A DNA stretch of 64,000 bases from Rhodobacter sp. CZR27 (GTDB lineage Bacteria > Pseudomonadota > Alphaproteobacteria > Rhodobacterales > Rhodobacteraceae): assembly GCF_002407205.1 (NCBI RefSeq), contig NZ_CP023548.1, positions 1-64,000 on the forward strand, written 5' to 3'. Below, in pieces: positions 21,496 through 30,274 of the stretch (position 1 is its first letter; the number at the start of each line of letters is the position of its first letter). The notes beneath the pieces are model-generated. The model saw only the letters and a program-made list of their open reading frames with translations, was not told the origin of the DNA and did no database searches. A program made the position numbers and the translations under genes.

Positions 21496-24042
21496 ATGGA
21501 CATCGAACAGAGGCTGGCCAAGGAGCGCCGCGCAAGGCTGGCGGCAGAGCGCCTTCTGGAATACAAGCAGCGCGAGCTGTTCGCTGCCAACGAAAAGCTG
21601 GCGATGCATGCCCGCGCCCTTTCGGACCAGATCATCGAGCAGCGCGCGGTGGTGAAGGTCGCGCTGTCCGAGGCCGAGAAGCTGAAGGGACAGAACAGCC
21701 GCTTCCTTGACGAACTGGACCGGGCACATACCGCCGCCGTCATGGCCGAGCGTCGGCTGTGGGATTCGATCAACACCATCGGGGATGGCTTCGCGGTCTT
21801 CGATTCGCGTCTGAAGCTTGTTGCGGCCAACGAAGCCTACCTGGCGCATTTCGGAGGCCCGGCGCTGCGGCCGGGCATGTCGCTCGCCGACATGTTGCGG
21901 CTGGCGCTGGAGGAGGGCGTGTTCGATCTCGGCACGGAACCGTCCGAGGTCTGGACCGCCCGGATGACGCGCTGCTGGGACGACGAGCCGGGAGAGCCGG
22001 TCGTGCTGCACCGCCCCTGCGGCAGCTGGCTGAGGCTGGCCAACCGGCGGGCCCGCGACGGCGACATGGTCAGCCTTCTGATCGATATCACCGAACAGAT
22101 GCGACTGCGGGCCGCCATCGATGCCATCCCGGACGGCTTCGTGCTGTTCGACCGCAACGAGCGGCTGGTGCTCTGCAACGACCGCTATCGCGAGATCCAC
22201 CCGAAATCGGCCGAATCGATGCAGCCCGGCGCCAGCTTCGAATCCATCCTGCGGCACGGGCTGGAGCGGGGACAGTATCGCGACGCCCTCGGGCGCGAGG
22301 AGGACTGGCTGGCCGCGCGGCTCGCCTCCTTCCGGGCCCTGGACGGCGCGAGCGAGCAGCAGCTGGACGACGGCCGCTGGCTGCGCGTGATCGAGCACGG
22401 AACGCCCGACGGCGGCCGCGTCGGGCTGCGCGTCGACATCACCGAGATGAAGCTGCAGCAGGAGGCGCTGGAGACCGCTCGCGCCGCGGCCGAGGCGGCC
22501 AGCCGCGCGAAATCAGCCTTCCTCGCCAACATGAGCCACGAGATCCGCACGCCGATGAACGGCGTCGTGGGCATGGCGGAACTCCTGTGCGAGACGCCGC
22601 TCACCGAGGACCAGCGCCTCTTTGCCGAGACGATCCGCTCGTCCGGCGAGGCGCTTCTGGTCATCATCAACGACATCCTCGACTATTCCAAGATCGAGGC
22701 GAACCGCCTGACGCTTCACCCCGAGCCCTTCGACTTCGAGCGCACGATCCACGAGGTCGCGATGCTTCTGCAGCCGCGCGCCCGGGCGAAGGGGATCGAC
22801 CTGCTCATCGACTTCGACATGTTCCTGCCGACGCGCTACGTCGGGGATCCCGGGCGGCTGCGGCAGGTGCTGACGAACCTGATCGGCAATGCGGTGAAGT
22901 TCACCGAGCAGGGTCACGTCCTCATCCGCGTCGTGGGGCTCGAGGCCGAGCCGGGGCATCACGACCTGCATGTGACGGTCGAGGATACCGGCATCGGCAT
23001 CTCCTCCGACAACCTCGAGCATGTGTTCGGTGAGTTCAACCAGATCGACGCCGAGACCAACCGCCGGTTCGAGGGGACGGGGCTGGGTCTCGCCATCACC
23101 CGCCGCCTGATCGAGCTGATGGAGGGCACGATCTGGGTCGACAGCGAATTGGGCCGCGGCTCGTGCTTCGGCTTCCGGCTGACGCTGCCGGCGGCCGATG
23201 ACGCGGCCGCGCCGCCCCGGCCGCTGCAGGTGCACCGGGCGCTGGTGGTGGATGACCAGTTCATCAACCGCACCATCCTAGAGCGGCAGCTTTCGCCCTG
23301 CGGCATCGACGTCACGCTCTGCCGCTCGGGGGCCGAGGCGCTGGCGCAACTGGCCGTGGATGCGGGCTATGACCTGCTTCTGACCGATCACGAGATGCCC
23401 GACCTCGACGGGCTGGCGCTGGCCGACCGGGTCCGCGAGGCGGGCTGGACCATGCCGATCCTGCTGCTCACCTCGAATCCCTCCGGCGTCAGGGACAACC
23501 CGGCGATGCGTCACCTGTCCGGCATGCTGCAGAAGCCGCTGCTGCGCTCGGACCTCTACCGCCGGCTGCAGACGCTGACGGCGCCCGCGCCCGCGCCGGA
23601 ACCGGAGCCGCCCCCGGCGGTGCCGTTGCCGCGTCGGATGCGGGTACTGGCGGCCGAGGACAACCGCACGAACCAGCTTGTCTTCCGCAAGATGGTCCGC
23701 GACCTCGACATCGACCTGACCTTCGCGGGCAACGGCCGCGAGGCGGTGGACCTGTTCCGGCAGCTGGACCCGGATCTGGTCTTCATGGACATCTCGATGC
23801 CCGAGATGGACGGACGCGAGGCCGCCCGCACCATCCGCGCGCTGGAGCCTCCGGGCCGCCGCGTGCCGATCGTGGCGCTGACGGCCCATGCGATGGAAAG
23901 CGACGCGGCGCAAAGCGCCACCGCCGGCATCGACCGCACGCTGACCAAGCCCCTGCGCCGCGCCGCCATTCTCGAGGCGCTGGCCGCCTTCTGCCCGGCC
24001 GAGGTGCGGCCACTGGTTCCGCAGGACGACGAGCCCGGATGA
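21496..24042 (+). CDS. Hybrid sensor histidine kinase with two PAS and two receiver domains
   Basis: An 848-aa cytoplasmic protein with no membrane segment. Order: coiled coil (about 1-85); PAS (about 90-190, INTIGDGFAVFDSR); PAS (about 205-310, IDAIPDGFVLFDRNERL); HisKA with H348 in SHEIRTPMNG; HATPase with NLIGNAVKFT near 461; receiver 1 with D631 in LLLTDHEMPDLDG; receiver 2 with D765 in LVFMDISMPEMDG. Both receivers keep the phosphoacceptor Asp and the late Lys. There is no Hpt domain and no adjacent response regulator, so the output partner lies elsewhere. The layout resembles BarA-type kinases. ATG 21451 is an alternative start. Confidence 0.93.
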   Translation: MDIEQRLAKERRARLAAERLLEYKQRELFAANEKLAMHARALSDQIIEQRAVVKVALSEAEKLKGQNSRFLDELDRAHTAAVMAERRLWDSINTIGDGFAVFDSRLKLVAANEAYLAHFGGPALRPGMSLADMLRLALEEGVFDLGTEPSEVWTARMTRCWDDEPGEPVVLHRPCGSWLRLANRRARDGDMVSLLIDITEQMRLRAAIDAIPDGFVLFDRNERLVLCNDRYREIHPKSAESMQPGASFESILRHGLERGQYRDALGREEDWLAARLASFRALDGASEQQLDDGRWLRVIEHGTPDGGRVGLRVDITEMKLQQEALETARAAAEAASRAKSAFLANMSHEIRTPMNGVVGMAELLCETPLTEDQRLFAETIRSSGEALLVIINDILDYSKIEANRLTLHPEPFDFERTIHEVAMLLQPRARAKGIDLLIDFDMFLPTRYVGDPGRLRQVLTNLIGNAVKFTEQGHVLIRVVGLEAEPGHHDLHVTVEDTGIGISSDNLEHVFGEFNQIDAETNRRFEGTGLGLAITRRLIELMEGTIWVDSELGRGSCFGFRLTLPAADDAAAPPRPLQVHRALVVDDQFINRTILERQLSPCGIDVTLCRSGAEALAQLAVDAGYDLLLTDHEMPDLDGLALADRVREAGWTMPILLLTSNPSGVRDNPAMRHLSGMLQKPLLRSDLYRRLQTLTAPAPAPEPEPPPAVPLPRRMRVLAAEDNRTNQLVFRKMVRDLDIDLTFAGNGREAVDLFRQLDPDLVFMDISMPEMDGREAARTIRALEPPGRRVPIVALTAHAMESDAAQSATAGIDRTLTKPLRRAAILEALAAFCPAEVRPLVPQDDEPG

Positions 24043-24052
24043 GCTTGCACCC

Positions 24053-24078
24053 GCCGGACCGCTCTGGCGCGGTCCGGC
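24053..24078. terminator. Bidirectional terminator hairpin between the kinase and yaaA
   Basis: GCCGGACCGC (24053-24062) pairs perfectly with GCGGTCCGGC (24069-24078) around the loop TCTGGC. It lies between two convergent stop codons (24042 and 24083) and can serve both strands. T-runs are lacking. Confidence 0.6.
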
Positions 24079-24082
24079 CCTG

Positions 24083-24856
24083 TCAGGAGGCGCGCAGGAA
24101 GACCGGCCGCTCCGGCGTGGAGAGCTCCGGTTCCCAGACGTAGCCGCCGGCGCGGAAGGACAGGATGGCCTCGGGATCCGTCAGGCGGTTCTCGGCGATG
24201 AAACGGGCCATGGCCCCGCGGGCGCGCTTGGCCCAGAAGCTCACGATCTTCTGCTCACCCGCCCGGTCTTCAAGGAAGACCGGCGAGATCACCGGCAGGC
24301 GCAGCGCCGCGCGATCGACCGCGGTGAAATATTCGACCGAGGCGCAGTTGACCAGCGTGCGGGCACCCGTTTCCTCGGACTGTTCGTTCAGCGCCCGGGC
24401 GATCCGGTCGCCCCAGTAGTCGTAGAGCGTGGCGCCGCGGGCGGTGGCGAGCCGCGTCCCCATCTCCAGCCGGTGCGGCTGGATCAGGTCGAGCGGGCGC
24501 AGCAGCCCGTAGAGGCCCGAGAGGATGCAGACCCGCCCCTGCACCCAGCGCAGGGCGTCGGCGTCCAGCGTCCGCGCCTCCAGCCCGGCATAGGTATCGC
24601 CGTCGAACAGCGCGAGCGCCGGCACTGCCTCGTCTCGCGCTTCGTGAAATGCCGCGAAGCGCGCGACGTTCAGCCGGGCGAGCGGTTCCGAGATATGCAT
24701 GAGGCGGCGCAGGTCCGCGGCGGTCAGCCCGTGCGCCACCTTGGCAAGCTCGTCAGCCTCGGGCTGGAAGCGGGGCCGGCCGGGCTCCATCCCCTCGGGC
24801 AGCGCGAGCGCAGGCCGCGCCGCAAGGCGCTTGGCCGGCGACAGGACAACCAGCAT
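24083..24856 (-). CDS. yaaA: Peroxide stress protein YaaA (DUF328)
   Basis: A 257-aa YaaA-family protein, beginning MLVVLSPAKRLA and containing GLYGLLRPLDLIQPHRLEMG and VNCASVEYF, all family hallmarks. In E. coli YaaA limits intracellular free iron during peroxide stress; later structural work describes a DNA-binding fold. The ATG overlaps the recQ stop by one base (TGATG on the minus strand), so it is the second gene of a recQ-yaaA operon. That pairing fits a role in oxidative DNA damage, which is inference. Confidence 0.92.
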   Translation of the reverse strand: MLVVLSPAKRLAARPALALPEGMEPGRPRFQPEADELAKVAHGLTAADLRRLMHISEPLARLNVARFAAFHEARDEAVPALALFDGDTYAGLEARTLDADALRWVQGRVCILSGLYGLLRPLDLIQPHRLEMGTRLATARGATLYDYWGDRIARALNEQSEETGARTLVNCASVEYFTAVDRAALRLPVISPVFLEDRAGEQKIVSFWAKRARGAMARFIAENRLTDPEAILSFRAGGYVWEPELSTPERPVFLRAS

Positions 24857-26898
24857 CAGGCGTCCCTCAGCACGTCGAGGAACGCCTCGCCGAACCGCTC
24901 GATCTTCTGCGGGCCAAGGTCGCCGACGCGGTCGAGGTCGCTCAGCGTCGAGGGCCGCGCCTCGGCGATCCGGCGCAGCGCGCTCTGCGGCAAGCTGAGT
25001 GGCTTGCCGGTGCCGTCCGGCCCCCGCATCAGCGCCACCTGCACCTCGGACAGCCGATCGAAGACCTCTCCCGCATCCCGGCCCGCGAGGCGCCGCCGCT
25101 GGGGATGCATCTCTTCGGCCTCGCCGTTGATCACCGCAAGGAAGGTCGTGCCGTAGCTTTCCAGCTTCTTCGCGCCGACGCCCGTGATCCCCGCCATGTC
25201 GTCGAGGTCGCGCGGCCGCCGCTCCGCCATCTCGATCAGGGTGCGGTCGGTGAAGATGACGTAAGCCGGCACCCCCGCCGCCTCGGCCAGCGCGCGGCGC
25301 TTCGCCTTCAGGGCCGAGAGCAGCGGCGCGTCCTCTTCCGAGACCAGCGCGCGGGCCTGCGGTCGGCTGGCGGCCGCGCGCACCGTGTCGCGGCGCAGCG
25401 TGATCGCTTCCTCTCCGCGCAGGATCGGCCGGGCGCCCTCGGTCATGCGCAGGGCGCCGTGTCGCTCGGTATCGGGACGGATCAGATCGCGGCCCATCAT
25501 CTGGCGGAACACCGCCTCCCAAGCCTGCTTGCTCAGGTCGCGGCCCACGGCGAAGGTCGGCAGCCGGTCGTGGCCCCGGTCGCGGACCTTGGCGGTCGCG
25601 TTGCCGGTCAGGATGTCGATCAGGTGGCCGGTGCCGAACCACTCGCCGGTGCGCAGGATCGCCGAGAGCGCCTTGCGCACCGCTTCGGTCGCATCGAAAA
25701 GCTCGGCCGGCCGGTCGCAAAGATCGCAGGTGCCACAGGGGGTGGAGGTCTCGCCGAAGTAGCGGAGCAGCACCTGACGCCGGCAGCCGGCCGCCTCGGC
25801 AAGGCCCAGAAGCGCGTTCAGCCGGGCGTGGTCGGCGGCCTTGCGGTCGGGGGGCGCCGCACCCTCGTCGATCTGCGCGCGGCGCAGGCGGATGTCGTCG
25901 GGGCCATAGAGGGTCAGGGTCTCGGCCGGTGCGCCGTCGCGGCCCGCGCGGCCGATCTCCTGATAGTAGCCCTCGATCGACTTCGGCAGGTCGGCATGCG
26001 CCACCCAGCGGATGTCGGGCTTGTCGATGCCCATGCCGAAGGCAACCGTTGCCACCACGATCAGCCCGTCCTCCTGCTGGAAGCGGATCTCGACCTGACG
26101 GCGCTCCTCGGCCTCCATGCCGCCGTGGTAGTGGCAGGCGGAATGGCCCGCCTCGCGCAGCGCCTGCGCCAGGGTCTCGGTCTTGGCGCGGGTGGCGCAA
26201 TAGACGATGCCGGAGCGACCCTTGCGCGCGGCTGCAAAGTTCAGGATCTGCGCGCGGGGGTTCTGCTTCACCGCGAAGGCGAGGTGGATGTTCGGCCGGT
26301 CAAAGCCGCGCAGGAAGGTGGCGGGAGGAATGCTGTCGAAGAGCCGGGCGACGATCTCGTCGCGCGTCTCGGCATCGGCGGTAGCGGTGAAGGCCGCCAG
26401 TGGCACGCCGAGCGCGCGGCGCAACTCGCCGATGCGCAGGTAGTCGGGGCGGAAGTCGTGGCCCCACTGGCTGACGCAATGGGCCTCGTCCACCGCGATC
26501 AGGCTGACGCCAATGCGCCGCAGCAGGGTCAGCGCTCCCGGAGAGGCGAGCCGCTCGGGCGCCATGTAGAGCAGCCTGATCCGGCCGTCATCCAGCGCCC
26601 GGAACACCTCTTCCGTCTCGGTGTCGGTGTTGCCCGAGGTGAGCGCGCCGGCCTCCACCCCCGCCTCGCGCAGGGACCGCACCTGATCCCGCATCAGCGC
26701 GATCAGCGGCGAGACCACGAGGGTCACCCCCTCGCGACAAAGCGCGGGCAGCTGGTAGCAGAGCGACTTGCCCCCGCCGGTCGGCATGATGGCGAGCGTA
26801 TTGCGCCCCGCGCGCACGGCTTCGACGATCTCCTCCTGCCCCGGCCGGAAGTCGGGGAAGCCGAAGACCTGATGGAGAAGCTCGCGCGGGGCCGGCAT
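24856..26898 (-). CDS. recQ: ATP-dependent DNA helicase RecQ
   Basis: A 680-aa 3'-5' helicase for recombination and repair. Walker A TGGGKS is at residues 40-45 and DEAH at 137-140, followed by the aromatic-rich loop CVSQWGHDFRPDY. The RecQ zinc segment has four Cys (CRRQ... and CGTCDLC, about 369-391), then the winged-helix RQC region. It carries two C-terminal HRDC-like modules (about 515-590 and 605-680; one helix-hairpin each: ITGVGAKKLESYG and VGDLGPQKIERFG). This is one more than the E. coli protein. It is cotranscribed with yaaA. Confidence 0.95.
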   Translation of the reverse strand: MPAPRELLHQVFGFPDFRPGQEEIVEAVRAGRNTLAIMPTGGGKSLCYQLPALCREGVTLVVSPLIALMRDQVRSLREAGVEAGALTSGNTDTETEEVFRALDDGRIRLLYMAPERLASPGALTLLRRIGVSLIAVDEAHCVSQWGHDFRPDYLRIGELRRALGVPLAAFTATADAETRDEIVARLFDSIPPATFLRGFDRPNIHLAFAVKQNPRAQILNFAAARKGRSGIVYCATRAKTETLAQALREAGHSACHYHGGMEAEERRQVEIRFQQEDGLIVVATVAFGMGIDKPDIRWVAHADLPKSIEGYYQEIGRAGRDGAPAETLTLYGPDDIRLRRAQIDEGAAPPDRKAADHARLNALLGLAEAAGCRRQVLLRYFGETSTPCGTCDLCDRPAELFDATEAVRKALSAILRTGEWFGTGHLIDILTGNATAKVRDRGHDRLPTFAVGRDLSKQAWEAVFRQMMGRDLIRPDTERHGALRMTEGARPILRGEEAITLRRDTVRAAASRPQARALVSEEDAPLLSALKAKRRALAEAAGVPAYVIFTDRTLIEMAERRPRDLDDMAGITGVGAKKLESYGTTFLAVINGEAEEMHPQRRRLAGRDAGEVFDRLSEVQVALMRGPDGTGKPLSLPQSALRRIAEARPSTLSDLDRVGDLGPQKIERFGEAFLDVLRDA

Positions 26899-26916
26899 GG
26901 CGGAATCCGGGATCGT

Positions 26917-26930
26917 CCGGCCGAAGCCGG
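26917..26930 (-). terminator. UUCG-tetraloop hairpin between yggT and recQ
   Basis: On the minus strand CCGGC-TTCG-GCCGG forms a stable 5-bp stem capped by a UUCG tetraloop, between the yggT stop and the recQ start. No T-run follows, so it may separate or stabilise messages rather than end them. Confidence 0.35.
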
Positions 26931-26952
26931 CAGTGTCGGGAAGGTCAGCGGA

Positions 26953-27240
26953 TCAGAGGAAGGCGTAGGCGTTGTTCCGGATCACGATCTCGAGCGCGAA
27001 GATCGCGACCAGCACGATCAGCGGCGCAAGGTCCAGGCCCCCCATCGCCGGCAGGATGCGCCGGACCTTCGAATAGATCGGCTCCAGCAGGCGGTTCAGC
27101 CCGTCCCAGATCTGGCCCACCAGCGGCTGGCGGAGGTTCAGCACCTCGAAGTTGATGAGCCAGCTCATGATGATATGCGCGAAGATGATGAACTTCGCGA
27201 TGCCGAGGATCAGCAGGAGGATCTGGAAGAGCGATATCAT
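26953..27240 (-). CDS. yggT: YggT family membrane protein
   Basis: A 95-aa integral membrane protein with two hydrophobic segments (about residues 3-25 and 65-88). Between them is the family core, HIIMSWLINF and QPLVGQIWDGLNRLLEPIY. YggT proteins are linked by genetics to osmotic adaptation and, in plastids, to the CCB3/YCF19 family; the biochemical role is unknown. The ATG at 27240 is preceded by GAAGGA. Longer frames over this gene lack similarity. It is divergent from the thioesterase gene. Confidence 0.88.
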   Translation of the reverse strand: MISLFQILLLILGIAKFIIFAHIIMSWLINFEVLNLRQPLVGQIWDGLNRLLEPIYSKVRRILPAMGGLDLAPLIVLVAIFALEIVIRNNAYAFL

Positions 27241-27369
27241 GGACGCGTCCTTCACGGAGAAACTTTGCCACAGGTATAGGCGGCCTCGCCAAAGGGCAAC
27301 CTTGTTCCGCGGCGTCGCTTCTTGACGCCGCCCGCGGGCCATAGCACGGAGGGCGTGAAGGAGAGATTG

Positions 27370-27897
27370 ATGTATCCCTACCTCCGCCTTTTCATGGAGA
27401 TGCGCCGTTCGCGGAAGCTGAAACCGCTGCCTCTGGACGGCGTGCACCGGTCCTCGCACCGCTGCCTGCCATGGGATCTGGATCCCTGGAACGAGCTGAA
27501 CAACGGTCGCACGCTCACGCTTTTCGACATCGGGCGCCTGCCGCTGATCCACCGGACGGGGATCGCCCGGGTCTGCGCCGAAAAGGGCTGGGGGCTGACG
27601 GTGGCGGGAAGCACGGTCCGCTACCGGCGCAGGGTCGTGCTGTTCGACCGGCTGGACATGGTCAGCCGCTGCCTGGGCTGGGACGGCCGGTTCTTCTACA
27701 TCGAGCAGAGCCTGTGGCGGAAGGGCGACTGCACCAGCCACATGCTGTTGCGCACGGCCGTCACCTCGCGTTCGGGGATCGTGCCGCCGGCCGAGGTCGC
27801 CTCGCTGATGGGCGCCGGGCAGAGCCCGCCCTTGCCGGACTGGGTGTCCGGATGGATCGAGGCGGACGCGCTGCGCCCCTGGCCGCCCTCGCACTGA
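27370..27897 (+). CDS. Acyl-CoA thioesterase-like hotdog protein (4HBT type)
   Basis: A 175-aa hotdog-fold protein starting at ATG 27370 (MYPYLRLFMEMRR) after GGAGAGA. The segment DLDPWNELNNGRTLTLFDIGR is the usual thioesterase opening (the D-x-x-x-H/E-N-N-x-x-Y region), with N/N in place of the more common H-x-N. The closest relatives are THEM6/4HBT_2-type proteins. The substrate is unknown. It precedes the Atg22-type transporter by 131 bp. Confidence 0.78.
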   Translation: MYPYLRLFMEMRRSRKLKPLPLDGVHRSSHRCLPWDLDPWNELNNGRTLTLFDIGRLPLIHRTGIARVCAEKGWGLTVAGSTVRYRRRVVLFDRLDMVSRCLGWDGRFFYIEQSLWRKGDCTSHMLLRTAVTSRSGIVPPAEVASLMGAGQSPPLPDWVSGWIEADALRPWPPSH

Positions 27898-28028
27898 GGG
27901 CGCGGGCCGGCGGGGCGAAACCTGCAGCCTACGGAAGCCTCTGGCACGCGCGCCCGGCGCCGGTCCGGAACGTCGCTTGCGCCGCAGGGGCATTTCGGGC
28001 TTCATCCGCACGATCGGGCAGAGGGGCC

Positions 28029-29399
28029 ATGGCACACGCGCGCAGACGAATCTGGGGCTGGTATTTCTTCGACTGGGCGAGTCAGCCCTACAGCACCCTG
28101 CTTCTCACCTTCATCTTCGCCCCCTACTTCTCCGAGGTTGCCCGCGCGCGCTTCATGGCCGAGGGGATGGACGCCACGGCCGCCGGCGCCGCCGCGCAAT
28201 CCTGGTGGGCAACGGGCCTCGGGCTGTCCAGCATCGTCGTGGCGTTTCTCGCCCCCGTCCTTGGCGCGGTGGCGGACATCAGCGGACGACGGCTCGTCTG
28301 GGTCTGGGGCTTCTCGGCGTTCTACATCGCCGGCGCCGCCGGGCTCTGGCGCCTGACGCCCGAGGGGGGCGGACTCGTCTGGGCGCTCGCCTGCTTCGGG
28401 CTGGGCTTCATCGGCATGGAATTCGCGACCATATTCACCAATTCGCTGCTGCCCTCGCTGGGGCCGCGGCAGCGGATCGGCGAGATTTCCGGCTCGGGCT
28501 TCGCCTTCGGCTATGCCGGGGGTGTTCTGGCGCTGGCGGTGATGCTGCTGTTCCTGGCCGAGGGCGCGGCGACCGGGCGGACCCTGATCGGGCTGGAGCC
28601 CGCCTTGGGCCTCGACCCGGCCAGCCGCGAGGGCACGCGCGCGGTGGGCCCGTTCACCGCGCTCTGGTATGCGGTCTTCATGCTGCCCTTCTTCCTGTGG
28701 GTGAGAGAGCCGCCGGCCGTCCACCGGGGCGTCCGCCTGGGCGCGGCGCTGCACAGCCTCGGCGCCTTCGTGGCCAGCCTGCGCCACCGGGTCAGCCTTG
28801 CGGCCTATCTCGGCTCGTCGCTGCTCTACCGCGACGCGCTCAACGCGCTTTACGGGTTCGGCGGCGTCTATGCCTCGGGCGTGCTGGGCTGGAGCGTGGT
28901 GCAGATCGGCGTGTTCGGCGTGGTGGGCGCGGTCACGGCCGCCGTCGCCTCGTGGCTGGGCGGGAAGGCGGACGGACGCTGGGGGCCGAAGCCGGTGATC
29001 GTCGCGAGCATCCTGCTTCTGACATGCGTCTGCCTGCTGATTGTAGGCACCTCGCGCGACAGCCTGTTCGGTCAGCCGCTGCCGCCCGGCTCGCGGCTGC
29101 CCGATCTCCTGTTCCTGATCTGCGGCGCGCTGATCGGCGGGGCGGGGGGCGCGCTGCAGGCCGCCAGCCGGACGATGATGGCGCGCCACACCGCACCCGA
29201 CCAGGCGACCGAGGCCTTCGGGCTCTACGCCCTTTCCGGCAAGGTCACGAGCTTCATCGCGCCTGCGCTGATCGCACTGGTGACGACCCTCAGCGGATCG
29301 CAGCGCGTGGGCATCGCGCCCCTGATCCTGCTCTTCCTTGCGGGGCTCGTTCTGCTACTCTGGGTGAAACCGGACGGTGAAGAACGGGCAGTATCATGA
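28029..29399 (+). CDS. MFS transporter of the UMF1/Atg22 type
   Basis: A 456-aa polytopic protein beginning MAHARRRIWGWYFFDWASQPY. DWASQPY...F is the hallmark of the vacuole-effluxer Atg22/UMF1 branch of the major facilitator superfamily, which in yeast exports amino acids. About twelve hydrophobic segments are visible. The N-terminal DWA motif and the cytoplasmic WVREPPAVHRG loop support the family. The substrate is unknown. Its stop overlaps the mepA start (ATGA), giving a three-gene unit with mepA and the phytase-like gene. Confidence 0.87.
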   Translation: MAHARRRIWGWYFFDWASQPYSTLLLTFIFAPYFSEVARARFMAEGMDATAAGAAAQSWWATGLGLSSIVVAFLAPVLGAVADISGRRLVWVWGFSAFYIAGAAGLWRLTPEGGGLVWALACFGLGFIGMEFATIFTNSLLPSLGPRQRIGEISGSGFAFGYAGGVLALAVMLLFLAEGAATGRTLIGLEPALGLDPASREGTRAVGPFTALWYAVFMLPFFLWVREPPAVHRGVRLGAALHSLGAFVASLRHRVSLAAYLGSSLLYRDALNALYGFGGVYASGVLGWSVVQIGVFGVVGAVTAAVASWLGGKADGRWGPKPVIVASILLLTCVCLLIVGTSRDSLFGQPLPPGSRLPDLLFLICGALIGGAGGALQAASRTMMARHTAPDQATEAFGLYALSGKVTSFIAPALIALVTTLSGSQRVGIAPLILLFLAGLVLLLWVKPDGEERAVS

Positions 29400-30274
29400 T
29401 CCGCATCCTTTCCCTCATCCTCGCGCTGGGGATGGCGACGGCCGCGCAGGCCGAGCCGAAGGCCAACAAGCTGTTCGGGGCGCAGGTGCGGCCCTCGCAG
29501 CAGTCGCCGATGCCGGTGGGCAGCTACAATCGCGGCTGCGGCGCGGGTCTGGTGCAGATGCCGGAATCCGGGCCGACGTGGCAGGTGATGCGGCTGTCGC
29601 GCAACCGCAACTGGGGCCATCCCGAGATGATCGAGTTCCTGCAGGCGCTGTCGGTGGCGGCGCGGCAGATCGGCTGGGCCGGGCTCTATATCGGCGACAT
29701 CAGCCAGCCGCGGGGCGGGCCGATGACCTCGGGCCATGCCAGCCACCAGATCGGGCTGGATGCCGATGTCTGGATGCTGCCGCCGCGGCGCCTCGACCTG
29801 ACGGCCTCGGACCGCGAGAGGATCTCGTCCGTCGCGGTGCGCTCGGCCGACCAGCGGAGCGTGACCCCGAACTGGACGAGGGCGCACCACACCCTGCTGC
29901 GATCGGCCGCCTCGGACCCGCGCGTGGACCGCATCTTCGTCGCTGCCGCGGTGAAGCTCGAGATGTGCAAGACCGCCACCCGGGCCGATCGCGCCTGGTT
30001 GCAGAAGATCCGGCCGGTGCCCGGCCATGACACGCATTTCCACATCCGTCTGAAGTGCCCCGCCGGTGCGGTGGCATGCCAGACCCAGAAGCCCACGGTG
30101 GCGGAACTCTCCAATGGCGGCAGCGGCTGCGACGACACGCTGCTCTGGTGGGTGACCGACTACCTGGAGCCCCCGAAGGGACCGCAGAAACCCGCCCCCC
30201 GCACCCGCGGTGCGCGCGACTTCACCTTGTCCGACCTGCCTCAGCAATGCCGCGAAGTCCTCGCCTCGCGCTGA
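29396..30274 (+). CDS. mepA: Penicillin-insensitive murein endopeptidase MepA
   Basis: A 292-aa periplasmic zinc endopeptidase that cuts D-Ala-meso-DAP cross-links in peptidoglycan. Residues 1-19 are a signal peptide (AAQA|EP). The LAS-metallopeptidase ligands are visible in SGHASHQIGLDADVWM and in HDTHFHIRLKCP. The C-terminal part has Cys pairs and a Pro-rich segment (LEPPKGPQKPAPRTRG). It is translationally coupled to the MFS gene upstream and overlaps the next gene by 28 nt. Confidence 0.93.
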   Translation: MIRILSLILALGMATAAQAEPKANKLFGAQVRPSQQSPMPVGSYNRGCGAGLVQMPESGPTWQVMRLSRNRNWGHPEMIEFLQALSVAARQIGWAGLYIGDISQPRGGPMTSGHASHQIGLDADVWMLPPRRLDLTASDRERISSVAVRSADQRSVTPNWTRAHHTLLRSAASDPRVDRIFVAAAVKLEMCKTATRADRAWLQKIRPVPGHDTHFHIRLKCPAGAVACQTQKPTVAELSNGGSGCDDTLLWWVTDYLEPPKGPQKPAPRTRGARDFTLSDLPQQCREVLASR

